DNA from: a bacterium | Lineage (GTDB): Bacteria > JAGOBX01 | Length of the DNA: 64,000 nt | Direction: 5' to 3' | Assembly (NCBI GenBank): GCA_029551925.1 | Contig: JAKPEO010000124.1 | Span: forward strand, 62,001 to 126,000 | In this document: positions 19,854-28,480 of the stretch, piece by piece | How positions within the stretch are numbered: the first letter of the stretch is position 1 | Layout: every line of letters begins with the position of its first letter | The notes under the pieces: generated by a model | Databases searched by the model: none | Seen by the model: the letters and a program-made list of their open reading frames with translations, nothing else | What the model was told of the DNA's origin: nothing | Made by a program: the position numbers and the translations under genes

Positions 19854-21035
19854 ATGGAAAACAAAATACTACAAGAACACAAAATTAAAATTGTCGCAAT
19901 TGACGATTTTCACCCTACTTTGACGCTTATATCAAATATATTTAAAAATATCCATCCAAACTACGAAATCATAAAATTTGACAACGGCGCTAATGCGCTT
20001 GAATTTATAAATAACAATTACAATGACATTAATTTAATTTTATTAGATATTATTCTGCCTGATATCAGCGGCTTTGATTTATGTAGAACGCTGAAAAATT
20101 CTGAAAATACAAAGGAGATACCGATTGTAATGATTACAGCCAAAAGCGACAGTTCTGATAAAATAGAAGGATTTGAAGCTGGCGCTGACGATTATATTCC
20201 AAAGCCATTTAATGAAAAAGAATTAATTGCGCGCGTAAATCTAATTTTAAAAAATCAGTTATTAAAAAAACATTTATATAAACAAAACCAAAAATTACAA
20301 AAACTTAATGAAATCAAAGATATATTTTTATCTATTGCCTCGCACGATATACGCAATAATTTAACTGGCATTATTGGACATTGTTATCTAATACAAATGC
20401 AAAAATACGGACAATTGGACAATAAATATCTGCAATCATTGAAAATCATATTAAAACGCTGCAAAAGCATATCGCAATTAGTAGATAATATAATAGATGC
20501 TGCAAAATTAGAAGCGGGAAAATTAGTATTAAATGCGATGATGAGCAATTTTTCAGAATTTTTGAGACAATATTATTTTGATATTATCACATTATATTCA
20601 TACGAAGAATACAAATTCAAATTAATCGTAGAAATTCCAGAAGATTTAGAAATTTATTTTGACAGCCAAAAAATAGACGAAGTATTTACTAATTTAGTTA
20701 ATAATGCCCTAAAATTTTCTAATAAAAACAGCGAAATAACAATCGGCGTAAAAGATTACAATGACGATTATATAAAATGCTTTGTCGCAGATAACGGCGT
20801 CGGCATAAAAGCGGAAGATATACCTCATTTATTCGATAAATTTACAGCGATTTCGTCCAAAAATCGCGCAAAAAAAATGATGAAAAGCAGCGGGCTCGGC
20901 TTATCTATTTGCAAAGGCATAGTTGAAGCGCACAGCGGTAAAATCTGGGTGGCAAGCGAAGAAAACAAGGGCTCGACATTTTATTTTACGCTTCCAAAAC
21001 GCGAAGAATTAGTAGAAGAAAAATCTCAAAATTAA
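19854..21035 (+). CDS. Response regulator-histidine kinase fusion (REC-HisKA-HATPase)
   Basis: 393 residues in the order receiver then kinase. Receiver about 10-130: acidic pair IDDFHP, phospho-Asp in LILLDIILPDISG, T in MITAKSD, Lys in YIPKPFNEKE. HisKA near 150-215 with the phospho-His in SIASHDIRNNLTGIIGH. HATPase: N box TNLVNNALKFSN, G1 VADNGVGI, G2 SSGLGLSICKGIVEAHSG. There is no sensor domain and no membrane helix, so the input must come from phosphorylation of its own receiver or from the small membrane protein 4 bases upstream. This architecture is common in relay systems; its output partner is not in the window. Confidence 0.9.
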   Translation: MENKILQEHKIKIVAIDDFHPTLTLISNIFKNIHPNYEIIKFDNGANALEFINNNYNDINLILLDIILPDISGFDLCRTLKNSENTKEIPIVMITAKSDSSDKIEGFEAGADDYIPKPFNEKELIARVNLILKNQLLKKHLYKQNQKLQKLNEIKDIFLSIASHDIRNNLTGIIGHCYLIQMQKYGQLDNKYLQSLKIILKRCKSISQLVDNIIDAAKLEAGKLVLNAMMSNFSEFLRQYYFDIITLYSYEEYKFKLIVEIPEDLEIYFDSQKIDEVFTNLVNNALKFSNKNSEITIGVKDYNDDYIKCFVADNGVGIKAEDIPHLFDKFTAISSKNRAKKMMKSSGLGLSICKGIVEAHSGKIWVASEENKGSTFYFTLPKREELVEEKSQN

Positions 21036-21065
21036 ATTTTCAAATCCTAATTTTTATCGAATAAA

Positions 21066-22139
21066 ATGTTAAGTGGACGGATAGAAAAACAAAATCTCAA
21101 AGGACTAAATTTAGAAGAATTATCCGAAATAATAAAAAATTACGCTCCTGAAAAATATCGGAGCGTGCAAATCTTTAAATGGCTGTATCGCACAAGAATA
21201 AAAGAAATAGACGAAATGACTGATATTTCTAAAAAATTGCGCGAAGAACTCAAAAAAAATTTTTTTATTGATAAATTAAATCTACAAGAAATTTTTGTCG
21301 ATAATGACGATAACACGCGAAAATTATTATTTAATCTTAATGACGGCAATAAAATTGAAACTGTAATCATTCCAGACAAAGAACGCAATACTTTATGCGT
21401 ATCATCGCAAGTCGGCTGCAGATTAAATTGCCAGTTTTGCGCAACCGGCTCAAAAGTTAAATGGCAGCGCAATTTAACAAGTTTTGAAATAATAGACCAG
21501 ATACTAACTGCGATGGACATATTAGAAATCGAAAACAAAAGATTAACAAATATAGTTTTTATGGGAATGGGCGAGCCATTTGAAAATATAGATAATGTTT
21601 TAAAGTCCTGCGATATTATTTCATCTGATTACTCTATTGGTATGGCTGCTAATCGTATTACCATTTCAACAGCAGGATTACCAGACGGCATTCGCAAATT
21701 AGCGGATTATCCAAAACGCTATGAACTTGCGGTCTCGTTAAATGCGACAACCGATGAATTAAGAAATAAACTTATGCCGATAAATAAAAAATATAATTTA
21801 CAGACATTAATTGAATCGTTAAAATATTATTCGTTGAAAAAACCTAAAAATCAAATAACATTCGAATATGTGTTATTAAAAGATGTAAATGATACTGACG
21901 ACGATTTAATTGGTTTGCGCGATTTTTGCAAAAATTTCAAAGAGCCGAAAATAAATCTGATATTACATAATTATTTTGACGATTGCAAATATCAGCAATC
22001 AACAACAGAACGCTTGAATTATTTTTTTAATAAATTAAATTATTATGGCGTACGCGCACTGATACGCAGAAGTCGCGGACGAAATATTTTTGCCGCGTGC
22101 GGTCAACTTGCTGCGCGGCAGCGAGCAAATAATATTTAA
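21066..22139 (+). CDS. rlmN: Dual-specificity 23S rRNA/tRNA methyltransferase RlmN
   Basis: 357 residues. The radical SAM cluster is C118-RLN-C122-QF-C125 in VGCRLNCQFCATG. GMGEPFENIDNV is the family SAM-binding motif. ISTAGLPDGIRKLA and LAVSLNATTDELRNKLMPIN are diagnostic of RlmN. The second catalytic cysteine, needed for the methyl-carrier mechanism, is in NIFAACGQLA at the C-terminus. It methylates C2 of A2503 in 23S rRNA and A37 in some tRNAs. It lies 30 bases after the receiver-kinase within the same operon, which is a housekeeping insert with no clear link to its neighbours. Confidence 0.95.
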   Translation: MLSGRIEKQNLKGLNLEELSEIIKNYAPEKYRSVQIFKWLYRTRIKEIDEMTDISKKLREELKKNFFIDKLNLQEIFVDNDDNTRKLLFNLNDGNKIETVIIPDKERNTLCVSSQVGCRLNCQFCATGSKVKWQRNLTSFEIIDQILTAMDILEIENKRLTNIVFMGMGEPFENIDNVLKSCDIISSDYSIGMAANRITISTAGLPDGIRKLADYPKRYELAVSLNATTDELRNKLMPINKKYNLQTLIESLKYYSLKKPKNQITFEYVLLKDVNDTDDDLIGLRDFCKNFKEPKINLILHNYFDDCKYQQSTTERLNYFFNKLNYYGVRALIRRSRGRNIFAACGQLAARQRANNI

Positions 22140-22156
22140 TACAACAAGGACGCAAA

Positions 22157-22747
22157 ATGTCAAAAAAAGATAAAAAACAAATTGCAAAAATTATAGAATT
22201 ATTAGAGAATATTGGTATTTTAAAACGGATACCGCGAATGGGCTGGAAATTGCGTGGAATACCTGAATGCGAAACAGTAGCATCGCATTCATTTCGCGTT
22301 GTTTTTATCACGCTGGTTATCGCTGAAATTTTAAAAGATAAATATTCTATTAATTTTGAAAAATTATTAAAAATCGCGACACTGCACGAAATACCAGAAG
22401 CATTTATAACTGATTTAGCGCTCAAACCGGCAAAATACATTGGTTTTGATATTAAACAAAAAGCGGAAATTGCCGCTTTCAAAGATATTTTCAGCGGTTT
22501 TGATTTTGAGAAACAATATTTGGAATATTGGCTCGAATTTGAAAATAATACTACAATCGAAGGCAAACTTGTCAAAATAGCGGATAAATTAGATATGCTT
22601 TTACAAGCATATGAATACGAAAAAATCGGTTTAAAAAAATTAGACGATTTTTGGAAAAATACCGCTAATTTTGAAGATTATGATATTGATTTAATAACTG
22701 AATTATTTGACGAATTAAAAAAATTACACAGCAAACTAAAAAATTAA
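22157..22747 (+). CDS. HD-domain hydrolase, YfbR/HDDC2-like 5'-deoxynucleotidase
   Basis: 196 residues of the HD_3 type. The metal ligands are visible as ETVASHSFRVVF (first His), ATLHEIPEAFITDL (the HE/HD pair plus a downstream Asp) and a later Asp in IADKLDMLLQAYEYE, as in YfbR and HDDC2. Those enzymes dephosphorylate deoxynucleoside 5'-monophosphates. The preceding RMGWKLRGIPECETVASHS is also typical of the subfamily. An AAGGA ribosome site lies 8 bases upstream. It sits 17 bases after rlmN and 23 bases before a glycosyltransferase. Substrate preference is inferred from the family only. Confidence 0.85.
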   Translation: MSKKDKKQIAKIIELLENIGILKRIPRMGWKLRGIPECETVASHSFRVVFITLVIAEILKDKYSINFEKLLKIATLHEIPEAFITDLALKPAKYIGFDIKQKAEIAAFKDIFSGFDFEKQYLEYWLEFENNTTIEGKLVKIADKLDMLLQAYEYEKIGLKKLDDFWKNTANFEDYDIDLITELFDELKKLHSKLKN

Positions 22748-22770
22748 TTTTACAACGGCGATAAAAATTT

Positions 22771-23931
22771 ATGATTGAAAAAAAACGGATTCTGCATATT
22801 TTACAAAATAAAAATTCACTGTCATTTCAAATAGGACAGGAATACATTTTTTTTCTGTTAGTCTATGCAATGGCTGAACGCAATGACTATGAAATTACAA
22901 TCATCACGCCCGGCTATAATCCGCTATTAGAAAAATTAAAAAATCATAATGTTATTATCTACTACTTTGATTTTTTTAAATGGAATATATACAAAACAAT
23001 TAAGAGATTACAGGAATTTATTGAAATCAAAAAATTTGATTTAGTGCACTGTCATGATTTTTTTAGCAATTTCATAGCAGCATTGGCATTATCTAATTTT
23101 CCGAAAAAAATAATATTATTAGGTTCGCGCTATTCCGCGCTATTTCCGCAATTTTTAGAATTCCGCCAGCATTTTCTGAAACATATAAAAGCATTTTTAG
23201 AAAAAAAAATTATTGATGAAAATGACTTTTCATTTTGCATTACAAAAAATATTTTGAGCGATTATTTGAACGCAGGCATCCATCCTAAAAAAATGACTTA
23301 TATTAAGCCGGGCATTGACTATAAATCAATCCAATTTAATGAAGAAGAAGTAAAAAAAATTAGAAAACGAGTGATCGGCATATATACAAAAGAAATAAAA
23401 ATCGTTTGTCTGATCGGTAGATTTGAGAGATTGAAAAACGGTTTTGATATATTTGCTAAAATTGTGCAAACAATGAAAATAGAACATTCTGATGCGCCTG
23501 TAAAATTTGCGATTTACGGCGAACAAAGCGAAGCGCTGCAAAATTATTTATATATGCATTCAATAAACGACGATGTCGCAGTAATAGAAAATTACTATTC
23601 GCCAAATGATGTTATTAATGCCGCTGATATTATACTTATGACTTATAGATATTGCGATTTTCCAATGCAATTACTCAAATCTCAAAAATTTATCAAACCG
23701 GCTATTGTATCAGATATTCCAGTATTAAATGAAATTGTAAAAGATAACTGCACCGGCTTTGTGCTGCCTGTCGCGGATTATATATCATTTGCAGAAAAAA
23801 TTAATCTGTTAGTTAATGATAACGAACTTTATAATAAATTCTGCGAAAATTTGAAAAATCAATCGCAAGATTATACTCTCGAAAAAATGCTGAATAAATA
23901 TATGCACTATTACAAAAAATATTTAAAATGA
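22771..23931 (+). CDS. Family 4 glycosyltransferase, GT-B fold, atypical donor site
   Basis: 386 residues. The N-terminal half has FDLVHCHDFFSNFIAALA, the acceptor-side pattern of GT4. The C-terminal half has VCLIGRFERLKNGFDIFAK and a donor-binding region near 285-325 (INAADIILMTYRYCDFP, IKPAIVSDIPVLNEIV, CTGFVLP). The usual E-x7-E pair of GT4 enzymes is incomplete: the first Glu of the pair is not present in YCDFPMQLLKSQ, and only the later Glu of VLNEIV remains. The ATG of the next transferase overlaps its stop. It probably transfers a sugar in surface glycan assembly; the atypical donor site leaves activity uncertain. Confidence 0.8.
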   Translation: MIEKKRILHILQNKNSLSFQIGQEYIFFLLVYAMAERNDYEITIITPGYNPLLEKLKNHNVIIYYFDFFKWNIYKTIKRLQEFIEIKKFDLVHCHDFFSNFIAALALSNFPKKIILLGSRYSALFPQFLEFRQHFLKHIKAFLEKKIIDENDFSFCITKNILSDYLNAGIHPKKMTYIKPGIDYKSIQFNEEEVKKIRKRVIGIYTKEIKIVCLIGRFERLKNGFDIFAKIVQTMKIEHSDAPVKFAIYGEQSEALQNYLYMHSINDDVAVIENYYSPNDVINAADIILMTYRYCDFPMQLLKSQKFIKPAIVSDIPVLNEIVKDNCTGFVLPVADYISFAEKINLLVNDNELYNKFCENLKNQSQDYTLEKMLNKYMHYYKKYLK

Positions 23932-25031
23932 AAATCGCTATTAATCTGCTTTCTATACAATCGCCATATTCCGGTGCAGCAGTATATGCTTTTAATATAT
24001 TAAATCAATTATTAAAAAATTGCGGAGATCTAAATATTTCAATTTTCTGTCAAGATGCAATAAAATCAAAATTAACAGAATTAAAATTATATCCGTCTAA
24101 CAGCGCAAAAATTAAATTTTGTTTTTTTGAATTTCAATCAATATATCATCGCATTTTTTTTGAACAATATAAATTCATAAAAATTTTAAATTCTGAAAAA
24201 TTTGATATTTTGCATTCTTTTTCTAATATATGCCCGATACATTATAAAAAACCGCAAATATTAACTCTGCACGATATAATATTCCAAAAATATCCAACGC
24301 GCTATACATTCGCAAAAAAAATATATTATTCATATTTTATCAAAAAAAGCATCAGCGCGGCAAATAAAATATTAGTACCTACTCAAACAACTGCTGATGA
24401 TTTGATTGAATATTATAATATCGAAAAAAATAAAATTATTATAATACCATATTCTATAAATTTTTTCTTGACTAATATTCAAATTTCTGAATTAAAAAAA
24501 GAAGACATTAAAAAAAAAATTGGATTGCCTAATAATTATTTTTTATTTGTCGGTGCGTTAGAGCCTGGCAAAAATATTAATTTTTTAATAAAATTAATGA
24601 ACGAATTTATTGAAAAATACAGCGCTGATTATAAAATAGTAATTGTTGGAAATAAGGGCTGGAAATATAAATTAGCAGATAAAAAATATATTGTTTTATT
24701 AGAAAAATTAAATTACGAAGAATTAAAAGTCGTGTATGAAAATGCAAAAATATTATTATACCCTTCGCTATACGAAGGCGTAGGACTGCCTGTTATCGAA
24801 GCGCAATATTTTCAGATACCGGTAATTTGCTCTGATTATCCTGCCGCAAAAGAAATAATTAATTGTAAAAATATTTTGCCGCTTGATATTAATGCCTGGC
24901 TAATTCGTATAAATGCAATTATTAAAAATGAATTCGATTGGAAAACTAATGAAACTATTCAATATGAATATTGGTCTGAATATTGCGAAAAATTAAAAAA
25001 TATCTATTTATCTTATTCATCGAATACTTGA
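23928..25031 (+). CDS. Family 4 glycosyltransferase (mannosyltransferase-like)
   Basis: 367 residues. It opens IAINLLSIQSPYSGAAVYAFNIL, the GT4 acceptor domain with the Gly-rich loop. FDILHSFSNICPI and ILTLHDIIFQKYPTRYT match WbaZ/MtfB-like mannosyltransferases. The donor domain begins FLFVGALEPGKNINFLI, and the complete E-x7-E motif is present in LYPSLYEGVGLPVIEAQ. It is last in the seven-gene operon, begins on an ATGA overlap with the previous transferase, and is followed by a strong terminator at 25084-25128. Two adjacent GT4 enzymes imply consecutive steps in one glycan; the sugars are unknown. Confidence 0.88.
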   Translation: MKIAINLLSIQSPYSGAAVYAFNILNQLLKNCGDLNISIFCQDAIKSKLTELKLYPSNSAKIKFCFFEFQSIYHRIFFEQYKFIKILNSEKFDILHSFSNICPIHYKKPQILTLHDIIFQKYPTRYTFAKKIYYSYFIKKSISAANKILVPTQTTADDLIEYYNIEKNKIIIIPYSINFFLTNIQISELKKEDIKKKIGLPNNYFLFVGALEPGKNINFLIKLMNEFIEKYSADYKIVIVGNKGWKYKLADKKYIVLLEKLNYEELKVVYENAKILLYPSLYEGVGLPVIEAQYFQIPVICSDYPAAKEIINCKNILPLDINAWLIRINAIIKNEFDWKTNETIQYEYWSEYCEKLKNIYLSYSSNT

Positions 25032-25083
25032 TAATAAATTTCTTTTATTTATATCAACAAGTTTTATATTTGTAGAAAAAATA

Positions 25084-25128
25084 AAAAAAGCCGATTTATT
25101 CAAAATTTTTGAATAAATCGGCTTTTTT
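25084..25128. terminator. Bidirectional rho-independent terminator
   Basis: A perfect 18-bp inverted repeat: AAAAAAGCCGATTTATTC at 25084-25101 and its complement at 25111-25128, with a 9-base A/T loop. T runs occur on the exit side for both strands. It separates the + strand glycosyltransferase operon from the convergent secreted-protein gene and should serve both. Confidence 0.95.
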
Positions 25129-25156
25129 AATAAAAATTATACAGCTAAATGTTTTT

Positions 25157-26206
25157 TTAATAAACTAATATATCCGGTAATCCAGCTGCTGTATCTATCC
25201 ATTTTTGAAAAGTAGCTTCTGTCGGGATATTTCCTATTACAGCTGTTGGATGTTCTTCATTGTAAGCAGCTAAATATTCTTGACACCATGCTCTTAATTG
25301 AGCAGCGCTTTGATTTTTAAATACACTCATTTTTGCTAAATCAACTTTCTTTTCTTTTGCAACCTTCATTAATAATTCTCCATATGCTTCGCCACAACCA
25401 GGTAATCTTCTAATTGACGCTTGTTTCGCCCAACTTAATACAAGCCCTTTTACCATTGGTTCTGAACCTGCGCTTATTGTCCGCGCAATTTCACCGCGCC
25501 ATTCATCATAACGAGCGCACATTAATAATGCCTGTAATGTTAAAATATTTAATGGCGCTGCTGCTAATTTTGCACGATAAGCTGGTCCAATACTGAATAA
25601 ACTTTCTGTTTTTATACTGCCAGGTACCCAATAAAATGCGCCTGCTGCAACTGCTATCTTACGCATATTAGTATCGCTCATACCTTTTGTAGTCCATAAA
25701 TCTACAAAATTGGAAAATGGACGACCTGTTAATATTCTTTCAATTGCTGTAGCGCCTAATCCAGCTGCTGCTAACTCTCCTGAACTTGCATTATTTACCC
25801 AATTAACGCATTTCTGTTTTTCTGAATCTGTCATTCTATACGCAAATTTTGCCCAATGTTTGTCCTGAGGATATTTGAATACTCCTGTTACTTTCGCTAT
25901 CTGATTTACTACGCTAGCTGATATTCCAGCAGTGCCCCAAAAATCATCCCAATTTGTAATAAGTGCTTGCATATTATATTTTACTAATTTGGCATATAAT
26001 GTAGGACTTAATTTCGCCACGTTTTCCCATTGATATTGACTTGCGTTTCTAAACCAGTTGACTATGGTTTGTTTTTCAGCTTCGCTTATTAAATACTTGT
26101 AAGGTGTAATAGAAGTCTTGCGTAAAGGTAATTCTGCCCTTACAGCGCTTACCATTAACAACGATAATATCGCGGTTAATACTAAAAATAATCTTGCTTT
26201 TTTCAT
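25157..26206 (-). CDS. Secreted protein with DUF4332-like helix-hairpin-helix repeats
   Basis: 349 residues with a clear signal peptide (hydrophobic core LVLTAILSLLMVSA, cut near AVRA-EL at residue 24). The mature part is helical. LFSIGPAYRAKLAAAPLNIL and IRRLPGCGEAYGELLMKVAK resemble the DUF4332/helix-hairpin-helix pattern (a glycine turn followed by AY-x-x-x-L). Two earlier segments (GLGATAIERILTGRPFSNFVDLW, and the parallel ISASVVNQIAKVTGVF) look like further hairpins. A helix-hairpin-helix fold in an exported protein is unusual, since the fold normally binds DNA inside the cell. Expression signals are very strong: AGGAGG at 26215-26220 and a near-consensus promoter. Function unknown; a structural or DNA-binding periplasmic or surface role is inference. 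Confidence 0.65.
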   Translation of the reverse strand: MKKARLFLVLTAILSLLMVSAVRAELPLRKTSITPYKYLISEAEKQTIVNWFRNASQYQWENVAKLSPTLYAKLVKYNMQALITNWDDFWGTAGISASVVNQIAKVTGVFKYPQDKHWAKFAYRMTDSEKQKCVNWVNNASSGELAAAGLGATAIERILTGRPFSNFVDLWTTKGMSDTNMRKIAVAAGAFYWVPGSIKTESLFSIGPAYRAKLAAAPLNILTLQALLMCARYDEWRGEIARTISAGSEPMVKGLVLSWAKQASIRRLPGCGEAYGELLMKVAKEKKVDLAKMSVFKNQSAAQLRAWCQEYLAAYNEEHPTAVIGNIPTEATFQKWIDTAAGLPDILVY

Positions 26207-26249
26207 AATATATACCTCCTAAAAAATTTTTATTCCTATTTAGCATTAT

Positions 26250-26278
26250 AATATAATCCAAAATTTATTTTTTGTCAA
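26250..26278 (-). promoter_or_regulatory. Strong promoter of the secreted DUF4332-like gene
   Basis: On the minus strand: TTGACA at 26278-26273, a 17-base spacer, TATATT at 26255-26250 (an overlapping TATAAT lies 5 bases later). It is followed by the ribosome site AGGAGG at 26220-26215, 8 bases before the ATG. Confidence 0.7.
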
Positions 26279-26356
26279 CTTTTTTTTGTTTTTTTTACAA
26301 TTTTATTTAATTATCAATTTCTTAAAATAAGGTTATTTTTAATATTTATTTATTTT

Positions 26357-27787
26357 TTAAATTATCACATTTTTTAGTGTTGATATTTTTATAGTATTTC
26401 TTACATTCAAACCTATCGGCAATAAATGATAATACTTTATTTTATCAATATTTTCAATGATTTTTTTTTCGAATTCAAATAAATATTTTTTCAAACACTG
26501 AGTGGTATAAATATTATCTATTATTGTCGCTTGCTCTTCTATCAATCTCAAAAAAAAATCTGTTTCCAGCGTAAAAAATTTATTTTCAGAATTACATTTT
26601 TTTTTGTAATAAATGCTATTCTTGGAATATAGATGATTATCAATAAATCCAAAATCCTGACCTACAATAATTATTTTTTCAAAATTCAAATATGCAATTA
26701 AATCGTGAGCATATAAAGATACGCCAGCACCGCCAGATAATTTGCTTTCTTCATCTAATTGTAAATTATAATTTTTTAGACATCCTTCAAGTATTTTATG
26801 CGGATACGAATAAATATAATATTTTTCAAATTTATGCTGCTTTATAATTTCATAATAACTATACGGCGTAAAAACTAAAACAAAATCCAAATCACAAGCA
26901 TTTTCAAAAAAATCCAGACAATATTTTTGCGGGTCAATAGTAATAACAAAATCAGGTATTATCCCGGCTGCAAGTAATATCGGCAATGCCGCGTCAACTG
27001 CAAAAATAGTCAATTTTTTTCGATATTCAGAAATTTCCGCTAAATGATAATCTACTGAACTACCAGCGCCTACTAACAATGCTGTATTTTTATATTTTTT
27101 AGTTTTTAATTTTTTTATGCCATTATCTAATTTTAAATATTCTTTATTTTTCCAAATATTTTCTTCTACTATCCCTCCAAATTTGCCAGCAAAATTTTTA
27201 CTGTGCAATTTTCGTTCTAAATATTCAACTATTTCTAAATAATCACCGCGTTCTTTCAAAATTTTCAAAACATTTTGCCGCACTATAATTCGCCCATCTC
27301 TAAATTTTAAATTTATCAGCGCTAATCTTTCATTAAATTCTATTTTATTTTTGCCAAATACAAAATCTACATTAAAATTTTTCAAAAAACTAATATCTAT
27401 AAATCTTATTATTTCATAAAAAATTTCAGGATAAAAAATTAAATATACTATGTGAATTTTATTATTTTTCATAATTTCAATAATTTTTTTTATTTCATAG
27501 CCACCTAAAAATTCCATTACAAAATAAGCATCGAGATTTTCAGAATATTCGGATTTTATCAATCTCTCAAATGTCAATTTCGGATTATATTTGCCTTCAA
27601 AATACAAACTTTTATTATCGTCATTAACAAAACATTCTACTATTGCAGCATCAGAATCTTGGATTTTTATAGAAAATTTCAGGTTTGATTTTTGCGCGGC
27701 GGCATTGTATTCTGTTAAAAATTTAAAAAACTCAAAATAATTTCCTTTTAAAAACAAAATATTTTTTTCTAAAAGTCCGCCAGTCAT
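26357..27787 (-). CDS. DUF115 (MptE-like) domain protein, motility-accessory type
   Basis: 476 residues. The central region, about residues 225-400, is the DUF115/MptE-like domain: NTALLVGAGSSVDYHLAEI, AVDAALPILLAAGIIPDFVITIDP, LSGGAGVSLYAHDLIAYL and IIVGQDFGF. In bacteria this domain is best known from Maf/motility-associated proteins that act on flagellin glycosylation; the archaeal version makes a pterin precursor. No flagellar or legionaminic-acid genes are in the window, so a role in another surface glycan is equally possible. It is the last gene of a - strand run beginning at the slipin, 4 bases after the DUF502 gene. The N-terminal 220 residues are lineage-specific. Confidence 0.75.
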   Translation of the reverse strand: MTGGLLEKNILFLKGNYFEFFKFLTEYNAAAQKSNLKFSIKIQDSDAAIVECFVNDDNKSLYFEGKYNPKLTFERLIKSEYSENLDAYFVMEFLGGYEIKKIIEIMKNNKIHIVYLIFYPEIFYEIIRFIDISFLKNFNVDFVFGKNKIEFNERLALINLKFRDGRIIVRQNVLKILKERGDYLEIVEYLERKLHSKNFAGKFGGIVEENIWKNKEYLKLDNGIKKLKTKKYKNTALLVGAGSSVDYHLAEISEYRKKLTIFAVDAALPILLAAGIIPDFVITIDPQKYCLDFFENACDLDFVLVFTPYSYYEIIKQHKFEKYYIYSYPHKILEGCLKNYNLQLDEESKLSGGAGVSLYAHDLIAYLNFEKIIIVGQDFGFIDNHLYSKNSIYYKKKCNSENKFFTLETDFFLRLIEEQATIIDNIYTTQCLKKYLFEFEKKIIENIDKIKYYHLLPIGLNVRNTIKISTLKNVII

Positions 27788-27791
27788 TTCA

Positions 27792-28475
27792 TTATTTTTT
27801 TTCGCCGTAAGCCATACCAGCAGAAATAATATACCGCATTGCTTCTTCCATTGTCATATCAACAAACTCTATTTCACTTTTATGCGCTATAACAAGAAAT
27901 CCAGAAGTCGGATTAGGGGTAGTAGGTATAAATACATTATAATATTCATCTTCTTCTGTTGTGCTGCTTTTCAACCACGACGCTTTTGATGTCACAAACC
28001 CTATTGCTTTTACTCCTTTTCGCGGAAATTCCACTAATGCCACTTTATGACCTGCGCTTGAAGTAGTTCGCATATTATTCACTATTTGCTCTACTATCTG
28101 TTTTAAAATTGAATAAATCTTATTTACTAACGGTAATCTATCTAATATATATTCGCCTAGTTCAATCATCTTTCTACCAAAATAATTAGAGAAAAAATAA
28201 CCAATTAAAATTATTGAAATAAAAGTAACTACAAATGATACCAATACATCTGAATATTTTATCAAAATAGAATCGTGAAAATATTCAGGTACAACATAAT
28301 ACAAAATATTTTTCGGCAAATTATTATAAATAAACAAAAACAAAAATTTCAAAATTATATAAGTTGCAGTAATCGGCGCTACTATAACCATTCCAGTCAA
28401 AAAATATCTTTTCATAAAATTCATTGCTTTTCTAATTGTAATTTCTATAATAGAATCTTGATTTTGTGTTTCCAT
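27792..28475 (-). CDS. DUF502 family membrane protein
   Basis: About 227 residues. Two membrane helices near the N-terminus (FLTGMVIVAPITATYIILKFLF and VSFVVTFISIILIGYFF) flank a periplasmic loop. The soluble part has the family patterns LPLVNKIYSILKQIVEQI, VALVEFPRKGVKAIGFVTS and VFIPTTPNPTSGFLVI. The function of DUF502 is not established. The open frame can start at GTG 28484, overlapping the PBP stop, but AGAGGG lies directly against that GTG and 7-8 bases before the ATG at 28475, so the ATG is preferred. It is translated in the envelope operon between the PASTA-type PBP and the DUF115 gene. Confidence 0.85.
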   Translation of the reverse strand: METQNQDSIIEITIRKAMNFMKRYFLTGMVIVAPITATYIILKFLFLFIYNNLPKNILYYVVPEYFHDSILIKYSDVLVSFVVTFISIILIGYFFSNYFGRKMIELGEYILDRLPLVNKIYSILKQIVEQIVNNMRTTSSAGHKVALVEFPRKGVKAIGFVTSKASWLKSSTTEEDEYYNVFIPTTPNPTSGFLVIAHKSEIEFVDMTMEEAMRYIISAGMAYGEKK

Positions 28476-28480
28476 TTTTT

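Noticed and set aside
21140-21538. 132-codon minus-strand frame
   Set aside because: Antisense to rlmN including its conserved cysteine motif; no features of its own.
22027-22575. 182-codon frame on the minus strand across rlmN and the HD gene
   Set aside because: It lies entirely opposite two well-supported + strand genes, has no SD and no domain; an antisense shadow of biased codons.
26357-27787. Archaeal-type pterin pyrophosphokinase (MptE)
   Set aside because: Only the DUF115 core is shared; bacterial members with long N-terminal regions are glycan or motility accessory proteins.
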